Below are positions 15,699-23,309 of a DNA stretch of 46,144 nucleotides, piece after piece. The stretch is from Catellicoccus marimammalium M35/04/3 (GTDB lineage: Bacteria > Bacillota > Bacilli > Lactobacillales > Catellicoccaceae): contig NZ_AMYT01000018.1 of NCBI RefSeq assembly GCF_000313915.1, positions 1 through 46,144 on the forward strand, read 5' to 3'. Position numbers and translations under genes: made by a program. The notes below the pieces were generated by a model. It ran no database searches. It saw only the letters and a list, made by a program, of their open reading frames with translations, and was not told where the DNA came from. Position 1 is the stretch's first letter. Every line of letters begins with the position of its first letter.

Positions 15699-17378
15699 TT
15701 ACTTTTTACCTCTCATTCCATCTCTGATAATCTTCTCTGGATCTAACCATGTTCCGTCATCAGTTAAGTATTTCGCTTGAGCAGATACCCAATCGTGTTT
15801 TGTCATACCCAAGTGCATATGTTGCGTGTTACGTGTCGCAATCCACTGACCTGCTTGAACTTTATCTCCAACTTTTACACGAATTGAACTTGTAGTCGTA
15901 CTAAATTCTTGATAGACCATGTTTAAATCTCCATCTTTAATTACAATCACTGCACGACCTAATCCGTTAGGATATGAATTATCTAATCCTCTTGAAGCTG
16001 GATCTCCTGCGAATACTACTGTTCCTGCATGACACGCTAAAATTTTAGGACTTTGCCAGTTTGCTGAACCAAAATCTAATCCATCATGCCATGGGGCTGG
16101 TGCGTAGTTTCGAGGCCCGAAGTCTTGATACTCTGCGAAGGTTCCATTTGATGGACTTGGCCATCTCCATTTACCTCCCATTGCTGGAGCATTACTTACT
16201 AAATGCTCTCCTAATTTTGTTCCTTCAATCGTTCCAAAGAAATCTGGTTGACCACCGTAATAATCTTTTAATGGAGTATGTTGCCAATTATATTTTTCAT
16301 CTTTCATCTCATACACTCCATCTTTTCCATCATAGATTGCCACGTGGTGTGTGTTCCCTTTATCTCCCCAGAAACATACATCTCCTGCTTTCGCTTGTTC
16401 TTTGTCGATGATTTTAAAGTCTTTTTCTTGTTGCACTGTGGTTCGTCCTAAAGAAATGTTCGTTGCTCGCTTATAAACTCCTTGAACAAATCCTGAACAG
16501 TCCAATCGTTCTCCCCACACTTGAGGATTACCCATAAAGTATTTTGTTTTTGATTGAGTTTTTGCTACTCGAATCACTTCTTCTCGCCATGAATCATTTA
16601 ACCCAGCACAGACAATATCTGCTTGTTCGTTTCCTGCATTAGTTGCAGAATCCATAATCGATTGCTCGATTTTATTTCCTTTGAATTTTGTGTACCAACG
16701 GTCTGCCATTGCATAACGTCCTGCTCCACCTTGTCCATTACTTTCTAAAAACCATTGCTCTGGATTTTGACTCATACCTTCAAAGATAATCAAAAAATCT
16801 TTTGTAGCTTTATGTACATCTTTCTCTTTTAGAATTTTTAATGAGCCTTGATTTTTGTAATAAGGATCATTCATTTCTTTCCAAAAAAGTTTCATTTGTA
16901 CACCTAAGTCATTTACAGCTTTACCTTCTTTTTCAGCCATTGCACGAAGAGTTACCAACCTAGCTCCTAACCATTGAGCGACTCCTGTTGCTCCTGAACT
17001 TGCATTGATTGCACTAGGATTTAATTGCGATTCAAATTGCCATACACCTAAAATGCCACACGCTGCTTCTGGAGTTGCTTTTGCTGTTCCCACTAGAAAA
17101 TTGAAAATACTCTTTGCATTTTTCTCCATGCTTTTTGAACTTGTAATGTTAGTATCTACAACTAAATCACTTGCAGTCTGACACATCTCCGCATTCTGTT
17201 GTGCTAAGTCATCTCTATGTTTCTTTTCCGCACCAACAAAAATTAAAAAGATGGAGATAAAAATAAAAAGACCAACGAAACCAGCACAAAAAATCGTTCC
17301 GATAGTCTTTAAAAAAAGAAGCCACTTGTCTTTTGCAGTGGCTTCCTTGTTCCATATTTTTTTAATCTCTTTAATCAT
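15699..17378 (-). CDS. Three-domain peptidoglycan hydrolase of the T4SS (lysozyme-like, NlpC/P60, M23)
   Basis: After a membrane helix (~26-49) come a phage-lysozyme-like domain (~88-175; Glu116 in GVWQFESQLNP), an NlpC/P60 domain (~262-385; Cys294 in DCSGFV, His345 in HHVAIYDG) and an M23 domain (~425-535; His431 and Asp435 in HDGLDFG, His520 and His522 in HMHLG). All three catalytic sets look intact. It corresponds to the VirB1-like TrsG/TraG hydrolases that open the wall for the channel, but with an extra third activity. Its ATG overlaps the virB4 stop by one base (TAATG). An intrinsic terminator lies inside its 5' coding region (17311-17345). Confidence 0.93.
   Translation of the reverse strand: MIKEIKKIWNKEATAKDKWLLFLKTIGTIFCAGFVGLFIFISIFLIFVGAEKKHRDDLAQQNAEMCQTASDLVVDTNITSSKSMEKNAKSIFNFLVGTAKATPEAACGILGVWQFESQLNPSAINASSGATGVAQWLGARLVTLRAMAEKEGKAVNDLGVQMKLFWKEMNDPYYKNQGSLKILKEKDVHKATKDFLIIFEGMSQNPEQWFLESNGQGGAGRYAMADRWYTKFKGNKIEQSIMDSATNAGNEQADIVCAGLNDSWREEVIRVAKTQSKTKYFMGNPQVWGERLDCSGFVQGVYKRATNISLGRTTVQQEKDFKIIDKEQAKAGDVCFWGDKGNTHHVAIYDGKDGVYEMKDEKYNWQHTPLKDYYGGQPDFFGTIEGTKLGEHLVSNAPAMGGKWRWPSPSNGTFAEYQDFGPRNYAPAPWHDGLDFGSANWQSPKILACHAGTVVFAGDPASRGLDNSYPNGLGRAVIVIKDGDLNMVYQEFSTTTSSIRVKVGDKVQAGQWIATRNTQHMHLGMTKHDWVSAQAKYLTDDGTWLDPEKIIRDGMRGKK
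17311..17345 (-). terminator. Intrinsic terminator inside the hydrolase coding sequence
   Basis: On the minus strand GAAGCCACT pairs perfectly with AGTGGCTTC (10-nt loop) and is followed by TTTTTTT. It lies in codons ~12-23 of the hydrolase gene, just after virB4. Confidence 0.75.
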
Positions 17379-19300
17379 TAATGTCCTCCATCAAAGATTT
17401 CTAGTTGTTCCATATCTGGATCAATTTTTACTTGATAGTTTGTTCCTCCTCCTAAGTTCCATACGCTCTCTCCACGTTTTAAATTCATCAATGACTCATA
17501 TTCTGAATCCGTAAAGCTAGTTCCCATTGCTTTTTCAATTGTGCCTCGTACTGAGTTGTCTAATCGTAAGAAAATATGATAATGACATAACTCAAAAATC
17601 TTTTTCACTGAATCTGCAAAGTGAGAATCTACGTGATCAGGTAACAATTCTTTTGGCGATTGAGTCGCAAAGTAAACACCAGCACTAAACTTACGCATTT
17701 CTTTTACGAACTTACCGATAAAATCTAAAGCGAATCCATAATTTGGATTTAAAATATTTTGGCACTCGTCCATAAAGAATAAGAAGTAAGTAACTTCATC
17801 TGATCGAATCTTTCCTTCTCGTAATAATCGTTTCATTTTTAATCCATTCTTCATTGCTTGTTGCCAGATAATTGAAATTGCTTGGAACATCAAACATAAT
17901 CGAATATCTTCACTAAAGTTGGTAATTGTTTGTAAGTCGATAAATAGAATTTTCTCGGTATCTAATCCTTCTAACGTTGTATGTCCATTGAAAATAGAAG
18001 CATTTGCATACGCCATATTTTCTAATACTTTTAGAAAATCATTCATTGCCATTTTATCGGCCGAAGATTGATTATTTTTATAAATAGGATCATTGACGTA
18101 GTTCTTAACAAAGCTATGAAATTCTCGAACCGTTGGATAATCTTTTGCTGGTAATCCAATAATATGAATAGATTGTTTAATTGATGGATCTTGATAGTTT
18201 CGTGGTAATAATCCTTTAGAAATATAGAACTCATCAAAAAGTTTATTAAACTCTAGCATATCTACTTTACGCATATTTGGATTTAAAAACTGTACCAACG
18301 TAAAGAAATTCGCTCTGTGTTGATAGTAACTTTCTAATTGTAAAAGGGTTTCTCCATCATCATCAGTAGTTGTAGCTAATGGTTGCATTGGATTTAACAT
18401 TCCATCTTTACCACTCAAGTCTAAAAGTTTACCGTTATTGGTTTTAATCCATCTTGACCAGTCTTTATTAATTTCAAAACCTCGAATATAACAGTTTCGT
18501 CCAAGTAATCCATCAGCTAGCATTTTTAGTAATGTAGATTTACCAGCACCACTTTTCCCTAATACTAATCCTGAAAAAGAAGTACGTTCATCAGTAATAC
18601 GGAACGGATCAAATACAAACGCTCCATTGGTATCTGTGAATCCCATATAACTTCCATTTGGATCGATTAAACTTTGGTGGTTGAATGGATACCCTCCTCC
18701 AATTTCTGTAGCGTTTACTTGAATAGGTTTAGTTACGGATTGTTTAGAATAAGGTTTTAATAAGGCTTCCCATTCTTGTTTTTGATACCCTAATTGAGTT
18801 ACTGCTCTAAAATCTGCACCCATTAATGTTTTTGCTAAGTCATCTTTATTCTTTAATACTTCTTCTTCGGTTGCTCCAGTCGTATAAATACGTGCTTGCA
18901 TAAGTTTAGGCACTTCATTCCCACTTTTAATTTGTCGAGCGTAATTTTCAATCACTCGGTATTCATCAGCTGCTGCGTCTCGATCAATTTTTGTTCGTTC
19001 ATTGGACGCTTGATAACGTGCTTCTGAAAGCATAGAATTGAAATCTTTTAGCACTTCATCTTTTTCTACAGAAGAAATATCAATTTTTGTAATCGTGTTT
19101 AAATTATTCATCAATCTATAGATCCAAAAGCAATCTGGACGAGTAGGAAATAATGTAGAATACAAACAAGTAACTACCCCATCTCCTGCTTGCGTATATT
19201 GTTCTTTAAAAGAAAGTCCTCCTTGCGGTTGGATATTTTGAATCCAATCAAAATCTACACCTTGATTTTCTAATGCAATAACTTCTCTCTTTGATAACAT
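17378..19300 (-). CDS. VirB4-like conjugation ATPase (TrsE/TraE type), ATPase part
   Basis: Walker A is GKSGAGKS (248-255) and Walker B is FLFFMDECQNI (~510), followed by ATQSPKELL, the usual signature of VirB4 ATPases that energise secretion and channel assembly. At 640 aa it lacks part of the N-terminal domain, which is supplied by the separate 187-aa gene just upstream. AGGAGG stands before the ATG and overlaps the stop codon of that gene. In pGO1/pIP501 systems TrsD/TrsE and TraD/TraE show a similar arrangement. It is cytoplasmic and peripheral to the membrane. Confidence 0.93.
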   Translation of the reverse strand: MLSKREVIALENQGVDFDWIQNIQPQGGLSFKEQYTQAGDGVVTCLYSTLFPTRPDCFWIYRLMNNLNTITKIDISSVEKDEVLKDFNSMLSEARYQASNERTKIDRDAAADEYRVIENYARQIKSGNEVPKLMQARIYTTGATEEEVLKNKDDLAKTLMGADFRAVTQLGYQKQEWEALLKPYSKQSVTKPIQVNATEIGGGYPFNHQSLIDPNGSYMGFTDTNGAFVFDPFRITDERTSFSGLVLGKSGAGKSTLLKMLADGLLGRNCYIRGFEINKDWSRWIKTNNGKLLDLSGKDGMLNPMQPLATTTDDDGETLLQLESYYQHRANFFTLVQFLNPNMRKVDMLEFNKLFDEFYISKGLLPRNYQDPSIKQSIHIIGLPAKDYPTVREFHSFVKNYVNDPIYKNNQSSADKMAMNDFLKVLENMAYANASIFNGHTTLEGLDTEKILFIDLQTITNFSEDIRLCLMFQAISIIWQQAMKNGLKMKRLLREGKIRSDEVTYFLFFMDECQNILNPNYGFALDFIGKFVKEMRKFSAGVYFATQSPKELLPDHVDSHFADSVKKIFELCHYHIFLRLDNSVRGTIEKAMGTSFTDSEYESLMNLKRGESVWNLGGGTNYQVKIDPDMEQLEIFDGGH

Positions 19301-19311
19301 ACTTTAACCTC

Positions 19312-19875
19312 CTAGTTGATCACTGTATTCATATTCATTAATTGGAATAATAATTTATCTACTTCTTCTTTACTTACGGGTTGCAACGATAGAACTTTTC
19401 CCCCTAAGGCTTGTAATTGCACTTTTCGTTCCTGCAATTCATTTTCTGACTCTGCATAAACCATAAAGAAAAACTCTTGGTTTGGTAGTTTCTTACTTAC
19501 GTCATACATACGTTTAATTTGTCTTTGACAAGATTGAATACGTGGTAAATCATGATGATTTCTTGCTTCATTTAGCATACGATTCCAATAAGATAAAGGT
19601 TCCTCAATGTTAGGAGGAAAGCGTAAAGAAAGAATACTGTGGTCTTCATCATAAATTCTTTCTAAACGATTAAAAGTTTCCATTGCTCGCTCACGTTCAA
19701 ACATATTCATACTGTTTAAACTTTGTGGAATTACTTTTAAAAATCCTAAGTAAGAACCATCTTTCATCATGACATTGCCGTTTTCATTTCTACATTTGAA
19801 AGGAACAATTTCATAAATACTATGTTCTCCTCTTTTAATTCTTTTCTTCTTTACTTTGACATTTCTAACTTTCAT
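19312..19875 (-). CDS. VirB4 N-terminal-like protein (TrsD/TraD type, 187 aa)
   Basis: The sequence GSYLGFLKVIPQSLNSMNMFERE...FNRLERIYDEDHSILSLRFPPNIEEPLSYWNRML...FFFMVYAESENELQER is like the N-terminal domain of VirB4/TrbE proteins, but the ORF stops before the ATPase. A strong ribosome binding site for the ATPase gene overlaps its stop, so the split is a real two-gene arrangement rather than a frameshift. It probably forms a complex with the VirB4 ATPase at the inner side of the channel. Confidence 0.75.
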   Translation of the reverse strand: MKVRNVKVKKKRIKRGEHSIYEIVPFKCRNENGNVMMKDGSYLGFLKVIPQSLNSMNMFERERAMETFNRLERIYDEDHSILSLRFPPNIEEPLSYWNRMLNEARNHHDLPRIQSCQRQIKRMYDVSKKLPNQEFFFMVYAESENELQERKVQLQALGGKVLSLQPVSKEEVDKLLFQLMNMNTVIN

Positions 19876-19893
19876 AATTTCTCCTTTTCCAAT

Positions 19894-19925
19894 AAAAAAG
19901 CACGCTATGAAAGTTCACAGCGTGC
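19894..19925 (-). terminator. Intrinsic terminator inside the transfer operon (before trsD-like gene)
   Basis: GCACGCT/AGCGTGC stem followed on the minus strand by TTTTTTATT. Confidence 0.75.
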
Positions 19926-19932
19926 GGTTTCA

Positions 19933-20232
19933 TCACTTATAAGACTGTACTTTATAGATTTCATGATCCATAGAAAGCAATCGTTTTAAAATCGTTAAAT
20001 TATTAACTCCTCCATACTTAAAGGGTTTGTAACATAAGAACACTCCAAAAATAAAGGTTCCAATTTCCCATAAAATTAAGTAAAAGGCTGGTAATTTCAA
20101 AATATATTCATTGATTAAGTAGACAATCAATAAAGCTCCTAGCACAATGAAAATATCCATTAAGTAAAAGAAGTAGATTTTAACACTCTTTTTTGATTGC
20201 TTCAAAATACTCATATTTGTGTATTTACTCAT
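19933..20232 (-). CDS. VirB3-like membrane protein (TrsC type, 99 aa)
   Basis: Two adjacent membrane segments (YLMDIFIVLGALLIVYLI and FYLILWEIGTFIFGVFLCY) followed by NLTILKRLLSMDHEIYKVQSY match the layout of the TrsC/DUF5592 proteins, the VirB3-like component next to VirB4. It overlaps the stop of the preceding VirB6-like gene by 8 bases, indicating translational coupling. A terminator separates it from the VirB4 genes downstream. Confidence 0.7.
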   Translation of the reverse strand: MSKYTNMSILKQSKKSVKIYFFYLMDIFIVLGALLIVYLINEYILKLPAFYLILWEIGTFIFGVFLCYKPFKYGGVNNLTILKRLLSMDHEIYKVQSYK

Positions 20233-22564
20233 GAGGTGCCTCTACCTTTCTATTTATTCCCATCATTTCATCAATTTGATCTTCATATTGTTTTAATTCT
20301 CTTTGTTTCATATACTCTGGATCTGGTTTTGTTAAATCTACATTTGCTCGTTCAAATTCTTCTCTTGTACGATAAACAGGTCTTGTTAAATCTAAGTCTG
20401 CGTAGGAGTCAACTTCAGATAAGATATTATCTTTTGATTTTGACTTAACTTCAGAAGTTCCCTCAGTAGAAGGTTTTGAATCATTCATAGTAGGCACTTC
20501 TACATTTGTATCGGCTTTTTCTTCCTTCAATGATGAATTAGCAGGATTATTAGGTACTTCTACATCTGAAATTGCACTTTCTCCATTTTGATTATTTGTT
20601 TCTAGTGGTTTAATAGAAGAATCATTTTCTTCTATCGATGGAATATCAGTATTATTTGTAGGACTTATAGAATCCATATCAGGTGCTTTTAATTCTTCAT
20701 CAGCACTTGATAACGTATCATCATGAATACTATTCATCGTACCATTATCTACCACTCCATCTGCTTGTCCATCTTCCCCATGAATACTTTCAATCGTTTG
20801 ATTTTCTACTGCTTCATTTGCAGGGTTTTCTTCAATAGATGAATTTTCTTGTTCATTTATTGTTGGATTATTAGTTTCTTGAATAGCATTATTCATATCT
20901 TCATTGATAGATTCTTGATTTTCAAGGTTAGCATTTTCGGCTACCATTGCCTCTTCATTATGAGACGTTTGTTCTTCATTATCTAACGTATTTGTAGAAA
21001 CATCTCCTCCGTGAGTAGCAACGTTTGCTTCTTCTTGTTGAATATTTTGATCGCCCGTTGCGATATTACCCGATTTACTATAAGCATTTGTTCCTTCTGC
21101 ATTGGAAACTTTATTTCCTTCTTGTTGTTCGATAGAAGTATCTTGCTTGTTACCATCTTGATTCATATTGGTTTGATTATCATGAATACTATCTAGCGTA
21201 TGATTTAATTGACTAACTGTACTACCTTGCGGGCTGTTATGTTCATGACTTAATTCATCATGAATACTGTCCATTGTATGATTTTCAATTTTTTGATTGA
21301 TACCACGAATAACATCTCCAGCTCCATGAGCCACATTTCCTACACCAGAAGCAACAGCTTTCCCTGCAGAAACAGCTCCTTTTCCAGCAGACGCAACACC
21401 TTTCATACCAGCGTAAGCTCCCATTGCTGATTTCCAACCATCATGTAAACCAACGTCTACACCTAATAATTTTCCAAATACATGAGATCCATCAATGCAG
21501 ACTTTCAATCCTGCAAGTAATAAGACTGTGTATGGAACAACTCCAAAATCTTGTTGTCCAACCCACGTGAAGTATCTTGAGAAAATACCTAAGCTAATTC
21601 CACTACAAGCAATCACAATTAAAGACTTGAAGGCTTCCATTGCCATATTCTTCAATCGTTGTCCTGTATCAATATCAGATACTGCCATGATTGGAGATAA
21701 GATTTTAACAAATACTAAATCTAAAATATTTGTAACAATAATAAACGCTGTTAAAAGGAACGCACAAAGCATGACCACTAAACCAATGATCATTGGCATA
21801 AATCTTGCTCCATAACGGAAGTATCCGTCATCAAATAAAGAAAACCAACCATTTTTGATTTCTTTTGTTTCATATTTTCCATTATCATTAGTTCCTATAA
21901 TCTCTAATCCTAAGGCTTTGCTAGCTTCTTTATTTTTACTTTTAATTTCTTCTAATTGTTCTTTATTTAATACTTCTGTTAAATCCATATTCATAAAGAC
22001 ATCACTAGATAATTTATTTTTTGTTGTCTCTTTTTCTTTCTTATTGGCATTATTTAAAAGAGTATTCCATTGATTATGATCTCCAATATACATTAAGTCT
22101 GCGGTATTATCTTTAATAATGTTAAAGGATAGACTCGACTTTAATGTAGAATCATCACTAGAAACAACTGCTTTTGTGTCTTGGAAAGTTCCTGTAGCTA
22201 CTTGGAGTCCCCAGTCAATAACACCAGCTCCACCAACTACAATACAAGCTCCTAATACTAATTGAATAAGATTATTCTTTAGACTAATTTCTTTACCAAT
22301 CACATATCGAATTCCTATCCACACCAACATAACCGCAAGAACACCCCATGCGGCCATTTGAGCTGCATGATAATATTTTCCAACGACTCCATCATTAAGT
22401 AATTCAGTAACTTTAAAAATACTATCAATGACATTCTCTGCCCCTTGACATAAAAAATATAGACCTTTCACAATTGCCCATTCAATTGTCCTCCAGATCC
22501 AGCTCATAATACTAGCGAATTGTACCCAATCGCTATGATTCATTAACCATTCTGCACTTGCCAA
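20225..22564 (-). CDS. VirB6-like polytopic protein (TrsL type) with repeated SIHD motif tail
   Basis: The N-terminal half has about seven membrane helices (for example YHAAQMAAWGVLAVMLVWIG and GLVVMLCAFLLTAFIIVTNI), as in VirB6/TrsL channel proteins. The C-terminal ~350 residues are hydrophilic and Asn/Glu-rich and repeat a short motif, TMDSIHDE, TLDSIHDN, TIESIHGE, TMNSIHDD and DMDSISPT. The start is placed at TTG 22564 because AAAGGAGG is 7 bases upstream; an ATG at 22582 overlaps that ribosome site, so the 785-aa reading is too long. It is likely the central channel of the mating pore. Confidence 0.8.
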   Translation of the reverse strand: MASAEWLMNHSDWVQFASIMSWIWRTIEWAIVKGLYFLCQGAENVIDSIFKVTELLNDGVVGKYYHAAQMAAWGVLAVMLVWIGIRYVIGKEISLKNNLIQLVLGACIVVGGAGVIDWGLQVATGTFQDTKAVVSSDDSTLKSSLSFNIIKDNTADLMYIGDHNQWNTLLNNANKKEKETTKNKLSSDVFMNMDLTEVLNKEQLEEIKSKNKEASKALGLEIIGTNDNGKYETKEIKNGWFSLFDDGYFRYGARFMPMIIGLVVMLCAFLLTAFIIVTNILDLVFVKILSPIMAVSDIDTGQRLKNMAMEAFKSLIVIACSGISLGIFSRYFTWVGQQDFGVVPYTVLLLAGLKVCIDGSHVFGKLLGVDVGLHDGWKSAMGAYAGMKGVASAGKGAVSAGKAVASGVGNVAHGAGDVIRGINQKIENHTMDSIHDELSHEHNSPQGSTVSQLNHTLDSIHDNQTNMNQDGNKQDTSIEQQEGNKVSNAEGTNAYSKSGNIATGDQNIQQEEANVATHGGDVSTNTLDNEEQTSHNEEAMVAENANLENQESINEDMNNAIQETNNPTINEQENSSIEENPANEAVENQTIESIHGEDGQADGVVDNGTMNSIHDDTLSSADEELKAPDMDSISPTNNTDIPSIEENDSSIKPLETNNQNGESAISDVEVPNNPANSSLKEEKADTNVEVPTMNDSKPSTEGTSEVKSKSKDNILSEVDSYADLDLTRPVYRTREEFERANVDLTKPDPEYMKQRELKQYEDQIDEMMGINRKVEAPHE

Positions 22565-22584
22565 TGGATTTCCTCCTTTCAAAT

Positions 22585-22613
22585 AAAAAAGAGGAAGTTT
22601 AAAACTTCCTCTT
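22585..22613 (-). terminator. Intrinsic terminator inside the transfer operon (before virB6-like gene)
   Basis: AGAGGAAGTTT/AAACTTCCTCT stem followed on the minus strand by TTTTTTATTT. Confidence 0.78.
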
Positions 22614-22621
22614 CTTGATGA

Positions 22622-23248
22622 CTATTTATCTGTATAACTTGATGGCGATAAATAAACTGCTCCTCGTTCATTTTTCCCTAATAAATCATCTTTAGTCAGA
22701 TTCTCTTTTTTATATTCTGGCTTATCTTTATCTACATTGTAACTAGCTGTCCATTCATCTCCAACATATAATTGTCCATCTTTTTCTGTTACATCATAAA
22801 TAATTTGATCTTTTGAATTACAATTACTATCCATCATCTCAGGTAATTTTTCTAATTCTTCTTCATTTGCCTGCATAATAATTTGATAAACACCCTTGCG
22901 ATCTGTTTTTTCTACTTTATAAGGTAAAGTTGTTGCATAGATGAATTTAGGTTCATTCTTTTTGTAATCTTCTTTTCCTGTTTCTTCATCTTCATAACTA
23001 ACATCATAAATTTCTACTTTGTGATCTTTAGTTGGTACAAAATAAATACGAGGTTTCTTCACTTCTTCATCAACATAATAATCCATAGGAACACCTTCAA
23101 TAAATGGTTCTTCTGCAGTAGGAGTCTTTTGTTGAACTTCACTAGAAGAAGGTGTTGAAGCTGTTTCTTTTTTATCTCCGCAACCTGTCAATAATCCTAA
23201 TCCTGTCAATCCTAAAATCCCTACTACTAACCATTTATTTACTTTCAT
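22622..23248 (-). CDS. Transfer-operon lipoprotein (208 aa)
   Basis: A lipoprotein signal peptide (MKVNKWLVVGILGLTGLGLL) ends in the lipobox LTGC with Cys at ~23, followed by a Ser/Thr-rich linker and a ~150-residue domain with alternating strands and many Lys, Asp and Glu. GGGAG precedes the start. It lies between the coupling-protein and VirB6-like genes, so it is probably an outer-face component of the mating channel or a surface/entry-exclusion lipoprotein. The family is not recognised. An AT-rich gap of ~60 bases separates it from virD4. Confidence 0.8.
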   Translation of the reverse strand: MKVNKWLVVGILGLTGLGLLTGCGDKKETASTPSSSEVQQKTPTAEEPFIEGVPMDYYVDEEVKKPRIYFVPTKDHKVEIYDVSYEDEETGKEDYKKNEPKFIYATTLPYKVEKTDRKGVYQIIMQANEEELEKLPEMMDSNCNSKDQIIYDVTEKDGQLYVGDEWTASYNVDKDKPEYKKENLTKDDLLGKNERGAVYLSPSSYTDK

Positions 23249-23309
23249 TATTTTTATTCTCCCTATCTTTTATTCTTACCTTAATTATATCACTTTTTTA
23301 GCTTATTTT

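Noticed and set aside
19312-19875. Frameshifted virB4
   Set aside because: The N-terminal piece ends in a normal stop that overlaps a strong ribosome site for the ATPase gene, and split VirB4 genes occur in trs/tra systems.
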